Source: Caulobacter sp. BK020
Lineage (GTDB): Bacteria > Pseudomonadota > Alphaproteobacteria > Caulobacterales > Caulobacteraceae
DNA length: 64,000 bases
Direction: 5' to 3'
Assembly (NCBI RefSeq): GCF_004342605.1
Contig: NZ_SLZL01000001.1
Span: 310,001-374,000 of the forward strand
The position numbers were made by a program, and so were the translations under genes. A model generated the notes under the pieces. The model made no database searches. It saw nothing but the letters and a program-made list of their open reading frames with translations, and had not been told where the DNA came from. Every line of letters begins with the position of its first letter. The stretch's first letter is position 1. This document shows, piece after piece, positions 36,333-45,071 of the stretch.

Positions 36333-39332
36333 ATGGCCGGCCCCTTCGAGCATCCGGGGCCGCGCTGGTTCTCGATCCCCGCCCACCGGCCCTTCGTCGA
36401 GGATCTGGCGCGCGGGCTGCTGCAGGCGCTGGCGCCGTTGGGGCCCGAGGCCCTGCCCGCCGCCACCGTCCTGACCCCCACCCGCCGCGGGGCCCGCGCC
36501 CTGGCCGACGCCTTCGTGTCCGTCTCGGAAGGCATTGGAGGGGGCGTCAAGGCCCTGCTGCTGCCGCAGATCCGGCCGCTCGGCGACCTGGACGAGGGCG
36601 AGCCGCCGTTCGAGCCGGGCGAGCTGAGCCTTACCCTGCCGCCCGCCGTCTCCTCGCGCCGCCGCCGGTTCGAGCTGGCCCGGCTGGTGGCCGACCACGC
36701 CCACCTGCTGTCGTTCCAGCCGCAGGCGAGCCAGGCGCTGGAGATGGCCAAGGCCCTGGCCGAGTTCCTCGACAGCTGCCAGATCGAGGAGGTGGTCACC
36801 GACGACGGCCGGCTGGACGGCCTGGCCGAGGGGGATCTGGCCCAGCACTGGCAGGTCTCGGCCCGGTTCCTGAAGGCGGTGCTGACCGCCTGGCCCCGGC
36901 GGCTGGACGAGATGGGACTGATCGACGTCAGCGACCGGCGGGTGCGGCTGCTCAACGCCCTGGCGGACCAGTGGGAGGCCCATCCGCCGCCGGGCGTGCT
37001 GGTCGCCGCCGGCTCGACCGGCACGGCGCCGGCCACCGCCCGCCTGCTGCGGGTGATCGCCGGCCTGCCGCAGGGCGCGGTCGTGCTGCCCGGCCTCGAC
37101 GACGGCCTGGCCGACGACGCCTGGGACAAGATCGACGGCCTGGCGGGCGAACAGCACCCGCAGGGGGCGATGAAGCGGCTGCTGGTCGGGGCGGGCGTGA
37201 CCCGCGCCGATGTCCGTCCCTGGTGGCCCGAGGCCGACAGCCGGGGCCGCTGGCGTCGCCGCCTGATCAACGAGGCCCTGCGTCCCGCCGAGGCCACGGC
37301 CGACTGGCTGGCCCAGATCGACCGCCTGCGGGCCGAGGCCCCGGGGCTGGACCCGATCGAGGAGGGTTTGAAGGGCCTGTCCCTGGTCAGCGCCCGCACC
37401 GAGGAGGAGGCGGCGGTCGCCTGCGCGCTGCTCTTGCGCGAAGCGCTAGAGGATCAGGGGCGGACCGCCGCCCTGGTCACCCCCGACCAGGAGCTGGCCC
37501 GGCGGGTCAACGCCCGGCTGATGCGCTGGGGCGTGGTCCCCGACAGCTCGGCCGGCGCGCCCCTGGCCGCCAGCCCCGCGGCGATCCTGGCCCAGCATGT
37601 CGCGGGCCTAGCGGTGGATCCGCTGGACCCGGTCCGCCTTCTGGCCGTGGCCAAGCACCCGCTGCTGGAGGCCGACGCCCAGGCGGCCCGCGACCTGGAG
37701 CTGAGGGGCCTGCGCGGTCCAGCCCCGCGCGACGCCGCCCTGCTGCTGGAGCGGCTTGAAGGACGCCCGGACGCCAAGACCCTGGTCGAGCGTGTGCTGG
37801 CCGCCGCTCATCGCGTCGCCATGCCGTATGTGGTCGATCCCAAGGCGGGCGCGCCGGCCGCCGCCGCCCGCGCCCTGGTCGAGGCGCTGGAGGCCCTGGC
37901 CGATCCGGCCCACCTGTGGGCCGGTTCGGCCGGCGAGGGCCTGGCCGGCCTGCTGTCGTCGCTGATCACCGACGGCGTCGCCTTGCCGTCAGCCTCGGCC
38001 CAGGGCTTCGCCGACCTGCTGGACCGCCTGGTCAACGAGGAGACCCTGCGCACCGGCGGCGCCACCCATCCTCGCCTGCGGATTTTCGGGGCCATCGAGG
38101 CGCGGATGGTGCGGGCCGACCGGCTGATCCTGGCCGGGCTGGAGGAGGGGATCTGGCCGCGCGGCGCGCCGATCGACCCGTTCCTGTCGCGCCCGATGCG
38201 GACCCGGCTGGGCCTGCCGCCGCCCGAGCGCCGCATCGGCCTGACCGCCCACGACTTCGCCCAGGCCGCCTGCGCCCCTGACGTGGTGCTGGTCCACAGC
38301 GAGCGGCGCGGCGGGGCTCCCGCCGTCGAAAGCCGCTGGCTGTGGCGGCTGAAGACCCTGGCGCGCGGGGCCGGCCTGCGCCTGACCGAGCGCCCGGACG
38401 TGCTGGCCTGGGCTCGCGACCTCGACGCCCCCGGCCCCTACGCGCCGATCAAGCGCCCCGCCCCGACCCCGCCGGTCGCCGACCGGCCGCGCCGGATGGC
38501 CGTGACCCGGGTCGAGGCCCTGACCCGCGACCCCTACGCCGTCTGGGCCCGCGACATCCTCAAGCTCTATCCGCTGGACCGTCCCGACGAGCCGGTCGAG
38601 GCCCGGGCGCGCGGCACGGCGATCCACGCGGCGTTCGAGACCTTCGCCCTGAAGCATCCCGGCCCCGTGCCGGCCAACGCCGCCGAGATCTTCGCGGGCC
38701 TCTATCTGGACGAGCTGGAAAAGGCCGGCATGCCCGCCGCCGCCCTGGCTCGCGAGCGCGCCCTGGCCCGCGAGGCGGCGCTGTGGGTCGCCGAACTGGA
38801 GACGCGGCGCCGCGCCAACGCCGAGCGGATCGTGGTCGAGGCCGCCGGCGCGCTGACCTTCGACATCGGTGGCCGGCCCTTCACGGTGACCGCCAAGGCC
38901 GACCGCATCGAGCCGACCGCGGACGGCCTGGCCCACATCCTCGACTACAAGACCGGCGCCGCGCCGTCGAAGAAGCAGGTGGAGACCGGCTTCTCGCCCC
39001 AGCTGACCCTGACCGCCGCCATCCTGCGCGAGGGCGGCTTTCCCGACATCGGTCCGCGCGAGCCCGGCGACCTGACCTATCTGCGGGTCACGGGCCGCAA
39101 GCCGGCGGGCGTCGAGGAGGTGCGCGCCACCGCGGGGGCCGAGGCCAGCGAGGCGGCGGTCAAGGCGCTGAACGGCCTGCGGGCGCTGATCGAGCGCTAC
39201 GACAATCCCCGCCAGCCCTACCTGTCGCGCGTGGCGCCGCAGTTCGTGCACGACCACGCCGGCGACTACGGCCACCTGGCTCGGGTGTTCGAATGGTCGA
39301 CCAGCGGCGACGACGGGGAGGGGGCGGAGTGA
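36333..39332 (+). CDS. addB: double-strand break repair protein AddB
   Basis: A 999-residue AddB of the alphaproteobacterial type, which with AddA processes double-strand breaks for RecA. The N-terminal region holds a degenerate helicase domain (AATVLTPTRRGARALADAF, no intact Walker A), and the C-terminus a RecB-type nuclease with GTAIHAAFETF, ADRIEPTADG and HILDYKTGAAP. Where iron-sulfur AddB proteins have a CPYxF segment this one reads TRDPYAVWARD, so the cluster cysteine seems to be missing. It starts 2 bases after murU and is followed by addA. Confidence 0.94.
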   Translation: MAGPFEHPGPRWFSIPAHRPFVEDLARGLLQALAPLGPEALPAATVLTPTRRGARALADAFVSVSEGIGGGVKALLLPQIRPLGDLDEGEPPFEPGELSLTLPPAVSSRRRRFELARLVADHAHLLSFQPQASQALEMAKALAEFLDSCQIEEVVTDDGRLDGLAEGDLAQHWQVSARFLKAVLTAWPRRLDEMGLIDVSDRRVRLLNALADQWEAHPPPGVLVAAGSTGTAPATARLLRVIAGLPQGAVVLPGLDDGLADDAWDKIDGLAGEQHPQGAMKRLLVGAGVTRADVRPWWPEADSRGRWRRRLINEALRPAEATADWLAQIDRLRAEAPGLDPIEEGLKGLSLVSARTEEEAAVACALLLREALEDQGRTAALVTPDQELARRVNARLMRWGVVPDSSAGAPLAASPAAILAQHVAGLAVDPLDPVRLLAVAKHPLLEADAQAARDLELRGLRGPAPRDAALLLERLEGRPDAKTLVERVLAAAHRVAMPYVVDPKAGAPAAAARALVEALEALADPAHLWAGSAGEGLAGLLSSLITDGVALPSASAQGFADLLDRLVNEETLRTGGATHPRLRIFGAIEARMVRADRLILAGLEEGIWPRGAPIDPFLSRPMRTRLGLPPPERRIGLTAHDFAQAACAPDVVLVHSERRGGAPAVESRWLWRLKTLARGAGLRLTERPDVLAWARDLDAPGPYAPIKRPAPTPPVADRPRRMAVTRVEALTRDPYAVWARDILKLYPLDRPDEPVEARARGTAIHAAFETFALKHPGPVPANAAEIFAGLYLDELEKAGMPAAALARERALAREAALWVAELETRRRANAERIVVEAAGALTFDIGGRPFTVTAKADRIEPTADGLAHILDYKTGAAPSKKQVETGFSPQLTLTAAILREGGFPDIGPREPGDLTYLRVTGRKPAGVEEVRATAGAEASEAAVKALNGLRALIERYDNPRQPYLSRVAPQFVHDHAGDYGHLARVFEWSTSGDDGEGAE

Positions 39333-39344
39333 GCCTGCAGACCC

Positions 39345-39456
39345 AGATCCTCCCCCCCTGGGGGAGGTGGCCCGAAGGGCCGGAGGGGGTTTCACCCGCC
39401 GGCTCTGCAAGACCCCCTCCGTCGCTTCGCGACACCTCCCCCACAGGGGGAGGAGC
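39345..39456. repeat. hairpin element between addB and addA
   Basis: A GC-rich element with several stems: CCTCCCCCCCTGGGGGAGG at its left end, GGCCCGAAGGGCC in the middle, GTCGCTTCGCGAC and CTCCCCCACAGGGGGAG at its right. Although built like the convergent-gene elements, it lies between two genes of the same direction, and the GAGGAG at its right end serves as the ribosome site of addA. Related elements with different stems suggest a second family. Confidence 0.6.
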
Positions 39457-39462
39457 TTTCTG

Positions 39463-42400
39463 ATGTCCGACGCCCTGACCACAATCATCGACCCCCAGCG
39501 CATCGCCGCGGATCCGGCCATCTCGGCCTTCGTCACGGCCAACGCCGGCTCGGGCAAGACCAAGACCCTGATCGACCGGGTCGCGCGCCTGCTGCTGGCC
39601 GGGGCCGAGCCCGAGGCGATCCTGTGCGTCACCTACACCAAGGCCGCCGCCGCCGAGATGCAGCGGCGGCTGTTCGAGCGGCTGGGCGAATGGTGCATCA
39701 CCCCCGACGTCAAGCTGCGCGAGCAGCTGGGCGCGCTGGAGGGCCGCGATCCGGCGGGCTTCGATCCCCGCGCGCTGTCCAAGGCCCGGGGCCTGTTCGC
39801 CAAGGCGCTGGAAACGCCCGGCGGCCTGAAGATCCAGACCATCCACGCCTTCTGCGAGAAGCTGCTGCGGCGCTTTCCGCTGGAGGCCGGGGTGTCGCCC
39901 GGCTTCCAGGTGATGGACGACAGCGCCTCGGCGGCCATCGCCCAGGGCGCCTTGCGGCAGGTGGCGGCCTATGTCACCGACCACGACGACGCCTTCGCGG
40001 AGGCCTATGCCCGGTTCTCGGTGGCCCTGGACTTCGCCAGCTTTGAGGCGATGTTCGCGACGTTCGAGGCCCAGCGCGGCGCGATCGGCGAATATCTGGA
40101 CCGGGCCGGCGGCCTGCAGGGCGCGGTCGAGGATGTCTGGACCGTCTGCGGCTTCCACGACGGCCCCCGCAGCGTCGAGGCCGTCACGGCCGAAGCCATG
40201 GCCGAGCTGGACCGCGACCTGTGGCGCGCGGTGGCCGACGTGCTGCTGAACGGGACCAAGACCGACGTCAAGTGCGCCGGCCAGATGCTGGCGGTGGCGG
40301 CCGATCCCGACGCCGATCTCGACCAGGCCCTGGCGGCGCTGTTTACCGAGAAGGGCGGCGGCACGCCCATGACCTGGCCGGCCAAGACGTCCGGCCTGAA
40401 GGCCCGCGAGGACCTGCGCGCCCGGCTGCTGGCCGAGCAGGAGCGCCTGGAGGCGGCCCGCGAATGGCTGCGCGCCGCCCGGGTGGCCGAGGACAGCGCC
40501 GACGCCCTGCGCCTGGCCGCCCTCTACGTCACCTCGCACCAGATCGAGAAGGACACGCGCGGGGCCTTGGACTTCGCCGACCTGATCGACCGCACCCGGG
40601 TGCTGCTGACCGAAAAGGTCGACGCGGCCTGGGTGCTGTACAAGCTGGACGGGGGCATCGACCATATCCTGCTGGACGAGGCCCAGGACACCGCGCCCGA
40701 GCAGTGGGCCATCCTGCGGGCCCTGACCTCGGACTTTTTCGCGGGCGAAAGCGCCGTCCGCTGGCGCGCCCAGCATCCGGGCCCAAATGGCGGCGAAGAC
40801 GCCCGCACGCTGTTCGTGGTCGGCGACGAGAAGCAGTCGATCTATTCGTTCCAGGGCGCCGACCCTCAGCGCCTTCTCGCCGAGACCCAAGGCTATATCG
40901 CCCAGATCACCGCCGCCGACCGGGTGGGCAAGGCCGTACCCCTGACCATGTCGTATCGCTCGACGGTCGAGGTCCTGAGCTTCGTCGACGCCCTGTTCTC
41001 GGCGCCGGAGACCCGCTCGGGCGTGCCGGCGCCGGCCGGTGAGGACGTGGTCCGCCACCAGCCGTTCCGCATCGACCACAAGGGCTGCGTCGACCTGTGG
41101 CCGCTGGAGCGCGAGCTGCCCGGCGCGGAGCGCGAGGCCTGGGACGCGCCGCTGGACGCCGAGACCGAGCAGGGCACCAACCGCCGCCTGGCCGAGAAGA
41201 TCGCCGCCGAGATCCAGGCCCTGATCGCTCGCGGCGACGCGGTGTTCGACAAGGAGACGCGAGCGTGGCGGCCCGCCCATGCCGGCGACGTCCTGGTGCT
41301 GGTGCGCCGGCGCAAGGCGCTGTTCGAGGAGATCCTGCGGGCCCTGAAACGGCGTGGCGTGCCCGTGGCCGGGGCCGACCGCCTCTCCCTGTCGGCCCAT
41401 ATCGTGTTCGACGACCTGCTGGCCCTGGGGCGGTTCTGCCTGTTCCCCGACGACGACCTGACCCTTGCGGCCCTGCTCAAGAGCCCGTTCTGCGGCTTGT
41501 CGGACGAGGACCTCTACGCCCTGGCCAAGGGCCGGCCGGCCACCCTGTGGCAAGCGGTCAACGACCGCGCCGGCGAGCAGCCCCGCTGGACCGCCGTCCG
41601 CGACCTGCTGCGTTGGGCCCTGGCCGAAAGCCGCCGCCGGCAGCCGTTCGAGTTCTACGCCCTGCTGCTGGGCCGGGTGGACGACACCGCCCGCTCCAAC
41701 CGCGCCAAGGTGCTGACCCGCCTGGGCGAGGAGGCCGCCGAGGCCCTGGACGAGTTCCTGGCCCAGATCCTGGCCGCCGAGCAGCGCGGGGTGCGCGACC
41801 TGGAAGCCCTGGTCGCCGACTTCGCCAGCCTGGACATCGTCGTCAAGCGCGAGATGGAAGGGGCGCGCCACGAGGTGCGGGTGATGACCGCCCACGGCTC
41901 CAAGGGGCTGGAGGCGCCGATCGTCTTCCTGCCCGAGACGACGATGAAGGGCGCGGCGCGCGGCTCGCCGCTGATGCGCACGGAGGCCGGCGGCTTCCTG
42001 TGGTGCGCCAGCAAGGCCAATGATTGCGAGGCCAGCGCCGCCGCCCGCGAGCGGCGCGAGAAGAAGGACGCCGAGGAGGCCCTGCGGCTCTACTACGTGG
42101 CCCTGACCCGGGCGCGGGACCGGCTGATCCTGTGCGGCCGGATCGACGCCCGGACCAAGGACGAGAACGTCGGCGGCTGGTACGCCGCCGCCCAGGCCGC
42201 CTTCGACCATCCCGATGTCGAGCCCGGCGTGCGCGAGATTTCCGATGACGGCCGCCGGCGCTTCGGCCCCGACCCGATGCGGGCCGAGACCCTGGCTCCG
42301 CGCGCCGCGCCGGTCCTGGTCCCCACGCCCGCCTGGACCTTGGCCCCGGCCGCGCCCGAAACCCCCGCCGCCCGCTACGCCGCTCCCTCGACCCTGGAGG

Positions 42401-42963
42401 ACGAGATCCGGGGCAGCGCGCCCTCGCCCCTGGCGGTGGTGGCCGGCCTGGGCCGCTACCGGCGCGGCGAGATCATCCACCGGCTGCTGCAGCTGCTGCC
42501 CGACCTGGAGCCGTCGGCGCGCCGGGCGGCCGCCGGTCGCCTGCTGGCCGCCGAGCGCGACCTGACCGACGACCAGCGCGAGGAGATGGCCGCCGCCGCC
42601 TTCGGGGTGCTGGAGGACGCGCGGTTCGCGGCGGTGTTCGGCCCCGGCTCGCGGCCCGAGGTCTCGGTGGCCGGGGGCGCGGCGACCCTGCCGGCCGAGC
42701 TGCGGATCGCCGGTCGTGTCGACCGGCTGGTGGTCACGGAGGGTCGCGTCCTGGTGGTCGACTACAAGACCAACCGCCCCTCGCCCGACCGCATCGAGCA
42801 GGCCGATCCGGCCTATCTGTCGCAGATGGCGGTCTACGCCGCCGTTCTGGCCGAGGTGTTTCCCGACCGCCCGATCGAGGCCGCGATCGTCTGGACGGAC
42901 GGTCCCAAACTCATGGCGGTTCCAGAAAAGGTGATGGCCGCCGCCCTGGCCCGGCTGTTCTAG
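39463..42963 (+). CDS. addA: double-strand break repair helicase AddA
   Basis: An 1166-residue UvrD-like helicase-nuclease. Walker A is FVTANAGSGKTKTLIDRVA; motif II is DHILLDEAQDTAPEQW; others are FVVGDEKQSIYSFQGADP and VMTAHGSKGLEAPIVFLPE, and RLYYVALTRARDRL. The C-terminal RecB-like nuclease carries GEIIHRLLQLLPDLEP and VLVVDYKTNRPSP. ATG at 39463 is chosen since the 32 upstream codons run through a hairpin element. Acts with AddB to resect breaks and load RecA. Confidence 0.95.
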   Translation: MSDALTTIIDPQRIAADPAISAFVTANAGSGKTKTLIDRVARLLLAGAEPEAILCVTYTKAAAAEMQRRLFERLGEWCITPDVKLREQLGALEGRDPAGFDPRALSKARGLFAKALETPGGLKIQTIHAFCEKLLRRFPLEAGVSPGFQVMDDSASAAIAQGALRQVAAYVTDHDDAFAEAYARFSVALDFASFEAMFATFEAQRGAIGEYLDRAGGLQGAVEDVWTVCGFHDGPRSVEAVTAEAMAELDRDLWRAVADVLLNGTKTDVKCAGQMLAVAADPDADLDQALAALFTEKGGGTPMTWPAKTSGLKAREDLRARLLAEQERLEAAREWLRAARVAEDSADALRLAALYVTSHQIEKDTRGALDFADLIDRTRVLLTEKVDAAWVLYKLDGGIDHILLDEAQDTAPEQWAILRALTSDFFAGESAVRWRAQHPGPNGGEDARTLFVVGDEKQSIYSFQGADPQRLLAETQGYIAQITAADRVGKAVPLTMSYRSTVEVLSFVDALFSAPETRSGVPAPAGEDVVRHQPFRIDHKGCVDLWPLERELPGAEREAWDAPLDAETEQGTNRRLAEKIAAEIQALIARGDAVFDKETRAWRPAHAGDVLVLVRRRKALFEEILRALKRRGVPVAGADRLSLSAHIVFDDLLALGRFCLFPDDDLTLAALLKSPFCGLSDEDLYALAKGRPATLWQAVNDRAGEQPRWTAVRDLLRWALAESRRRQPFEFYALLLGRVDDTARSNRAKVLTRLGEEAAEALDEFLAQILAAEQRGVRDLEALVADFASLDIVVKREMEGARHEVRVMTAHGSKGLEAPIVFLPETTMKGAARGSPLMRTEAGGFLWCASKANDCEASAAARERREKKDAEEALRLYYVALTRARDRLILCGRIDARTKDENVGGWYAAAQAAFDHPDVEPGVREISDDGRRRFGPDPMRAETLAPRAAPVLVPTPAWTLAPAAPETPAARYAAPSTLEDEIRGSAPSPLAVVAGLGRYRRGEIIHRLLQLLPDLEPSARRAAAGRLLAAERDLTDDQREEMAAAAFGVLEDARFAAVFGPGSRPEVSVAGGAATLPAELRIAGRVDRLVVTEGRVLVVDYKTNRPSPDRIEQADPAYLSQMAVYAAVLAEVFPDRPIEAAIVWTDGPKLMAVPEKVMAAALARLF

Positions 42964-43080
42964 ATCATTGCCGAGGGCGACGCGGGTCCCTAAATCTTGA
43001 CGCAAGACGGGGCGCGAATCCCCCGCCACGACAGTTTTCTAGCGCGCCTTCGAACATCCGGGCGCAGATGGAGCCAGACG

Positions 43081-43416
43081 ATGAGCACCGTGACGGTGAC
43101 CGACGAGTCCTTCGAAAAGGACGTCCTGCAGGCCGACAAGCCGGTCCTGGTCGACTTCTGGGCCGAGTGGTGCGGCCCGTGCAAGCAGATCGCCCCTGCC
43201 CTGGAGCAGATCTCCGAGGAGCTGGCCGACCACGTCACCGTGGCCAAGGTCAATATCGAGGACAGCCCCACCACCCCCTCGCGCTACGGCGTGCGCGGCA
43301 TCCCGACCATGATGCTGTTCCGCGGCGGCCAGATGGCCTCGATGAAGGTCGGCGCCATGCCCAAGGCCAAGATCCTGGAATGGCTGAACGAAGCCGGCGT
43401 CCACCAGCCGGCCTAG
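43081..43416 (+). CDS. trxA: thioredoxin
   Basis: A 111-residue thioredoxin. The active site is VDFWAEWCGPCKQIAPALEQ, and the cis-proline loop is VRGIPTMMLFRGGQ. A short Gly/Val tail ends in AGVHQPA. It reduces disulfides in the cytosol, for example in ribonucleotide reductase. The ATG at 43081 is the standard N-terminus (MSTVTVTDESF). It follows addA by 117 bases and has its own terminator. Confidence 0.97.
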   Translation: MSTVTVTDESFEKDVLQADKPVLVDFWAEWCGPCKQIAPALEQISEELADHVTVAKVNIEDSPTTPSRYGVRGIPTMMLFRGGQMASMKVGAMPKAKILEWLNEAGVHQPA

Positions 43417-43435
43417 GCTTGTTTTTGAGCTTCCA

Positions 43436-43473
43436 CCGCCCGCCTCGCCCCAGCGAAGCGGGCGGTTCGCGTT
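43436..43473 (+). terminator. probable terminator of trxA
   Basis: CCGCCCGC (43436-43443) pairs with GCGGGCGG (43458-43465) around a 14-base loop, followed by TTCGCGTTT. It starts 20 bases after the trxA stop. Confidence 0.6.
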
Positions 43474-43474
43474 T

Positions 43475-43540
43475 GGGGACGCGTACTCACGGCAGGGCGT
43501 CGGACGGGGTGCAGGGCGCTCCGCGTGAGTTCGTGTCCCC
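43475..43540. repeat. REPIN-like doublet 1 of copy B
   Basis: GGGGACGCGTACTCAC (43475-43490) and GTGAGTTCGTGTCCCC (43525-43540) are inverted forms of the 16-mer, 34 bases apart: same spacing as in copy A, each arm with one substitution. Confidence 0.65.
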
Positions 43541-43610
43541 TCCTTGATCCGCTGAGTCCGGCCTTGGACCCGCTGTCCAGGACGAACGATCCAGCGTCGC
43601 GGACAACGTG

Positions 43611-43677
43611 GGGGACACGCACTCACACGAGGCGCTGGGGATCATCGGCTTCGGCCTTGCCGTGAGTGCGCGTCCCC
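43611..43677. repeat. REPIN-like doublet 2 of copy B
   Basis: GGGGACACGCACTCAC (43611-43626) and GTGAGTGCGCGTCCCC (43662-43677), 35 bases apart, are identical to the arms of doublet 2 in copy A. Confidence 0.65.
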
Positions 43678-44208
43678 GGCGTTTATCCTCGGGCTATCGG
43701 GAACGAACCCTAGCGATTTCAACGCCCTGAACTTTCTCGACCCCAATCCATCCTCACCCTCCCGAACCGCCCTTATCCTGATCTCACCCCGTCGCGGGGA
43801 AAGGGCGCATGGCCAGCGACCGATGCGGCGGCGGGGGGCGATCGAGCGGGGTCCTTTCCGGCTTTGCTGGAGAGAGACTTAAACAGAGGGCGAGGGACGT
43901 AAGCTCGCCCATCGGGATCTTCATGCTGGGAAGGTTCCGCCCGTCGTGGGGTTCGCTCCGGTGCTCGTTGGCTCACTCCCGCCTCTGATCATCATGCGGT
44001 GCACAGATCCTTGGGGAGATACCGGGTGGGGTGAAGGGCGGAAAAGGCCCGCGCGCCCCGGCCTTGCGGATAACGGTCGCGCGGAGCGCTCGGCTTCGTC
44101 GAAACGGTAACTTGTTCAAACAACTCCGGACGATGTCCGGGCGCTCCGCGACCCTTTCCATCCACTCAGCGGCGAGCCGCGTGAGGTCGAGAGATCGTGC
44201 CGGTGACT

Positions 44209-44330
44209 ACTTGCCCCCACCTGACCGCTTCGCGGTCTGTCCGCCCCCATAGGGGGCGGAGCCGCTCGCACCAGAAGGCTCTTCCCCCTTTGGGGGAAGA
44301 CGACCGCGAAGCGGTCCGTAGGGGGCAAGT
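44209..44330. terminator. three-hairpin convergent-gene element, copy 3
   Basis: A 122-bp element with terminal ACTTGCCCCC and GGGGGCAAGT, and internal stems GACCGC-TTC-GCGGTC, CCGCCCCCATAGGGGGCGG, CTTCCCCCTTTGGGGGAAG and GACCGC-GAA-GCGGTC. It separates the convergent trxA and MarR genes. Confidence 0.6.
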
Positions 44331-44402
44331 GATCGGCAGATGGCCGGACAATCGACGATCCCAAAACTCTCCCCACGGGAAGGGGCGGAGCCGTCGCGGA
44401 GG

Positions 44403-44984
44403 TCAGGCCGCCTTCTTGGCGGCCTTTTCCTTCTTGGGCTTCTTGTCCTTCTTGCCGTGGCCGGCCTTCTCGGCCTTGGGCGACTTGAGCTTCTTGGTCT
44501 TGGCCTCGGGCTCGGCGTGGACGTCGGACACGGCCATGTCGGCCAGCAGCTCCAGGAAGCCCTCGCGCTTGCTGGGCTTGAGCAGGGCCAGGATGCGGGC
44601 GTCGGCCATGGCCACCTTGGGGCGGCTGTCCTCCAGCACGGCGGCGCCGGCCGGGGTCAGGCTGACCGTGTTGGCGCGGGCGTCCTGGTCGGAGCGCTGG
44701 CGCTCCAGATGACCCTTGGTGATCATCCGGGCGACCATGTCGGCCAGGGTGGAGCGGTCGATGCCGGTGGCGCGGACCAGGCCCGTCTGGGTGACGCCCT
44801 CGTTCTCGGCGACGGCCGCCAGGACGGCGTACTGGCGCTGGGTGATCCCGCCGGCGCCGCTCTCCTCGGCGTAGATGTCGAGGGCCAGCTGCAGGACCCG
44901 GTGCAGGAGGTGACTGGGCGACCGGGCCAGGGCCCCGCCGTGTTCCGCCTTGTCGCCCTTCGTATCGCCCTTGGTCTTGGCCAT
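44403..44984 (-). CDS. MarR-family regulator with histone-like basic tail
   Basis: A 193-residue regulator. Residues 20-140 form a MarR winged helix (ITQRQYAVLAAVAENEGVTQ, then TGIDRSTLADMVARMITKGH and DARANTVSLTPAGAAVLED for the wing). Residues 155-193 are a tail of Lys, Ala and Pro, including GHGKKDKKPKKEKAAKKAA, resembling histone H1-like bacterial tails and probably binding DNA non-specifically. The inducer and targets are unknown; no transporter is adjacent. AGAGGGA lies ahead of the ATG. Confidence 0.85.
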   Translation of the reverse strand: MAKTKGDTKGDKAEHGGALARSPSHLLHRVLQLALDIYAEESGAGGITQRQYAVLAAVAENEGVTQTGLVRATGIDRSTLADMVARMITKGHLERQRSDQDARANTVSLTPAGAAVLEDSRPKVAMADARILALLKPSKREGFLELLADMAVSDVHAEPEAKTKKLKSPKAEKAGHGKKDKKPKKEKAAKKAA

Positions 44985-45071
44985 GGTCCGCCGTCCCTCT
45001 TTTCCGCCGACGGACCTTTCAGTACCACGCTTAGACGTCGTTTTGACGACAGATGGTCCGTGGGCGGCGGG

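Larger units (their letters stand above)
43475..44330. repeat. long intergenic repeat module, copy B
   Basis: An 856-bp stretch without a convincing gene, matching 9439-10326 in order and orientation: two REPIN-like pairs (43475-43677), a conserved block (about 43678-43968), a hairpin-rich block (about 43972-44205) and the three-hairpin element (44209-44330). As with copy A, it lies between convergent genes (trxA and the MarR gene). Stem-like segments such as GGGCGAGGGACGTAAGCTCG are identical and loops vary. Confidence 0.85.

Noticed and set aside
39160..43029. Very long antisense frame (1289 codons) opposite addA, and similar frames opposite comM, sdhA, recQ and divL.
   Set aside because: Such frames are expected in the third-codon-GC-rich complement of real genes. 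Their products are Arg/Gly/His/Gln-rich with no domain, and each lies opposite a gene with full family motifs.
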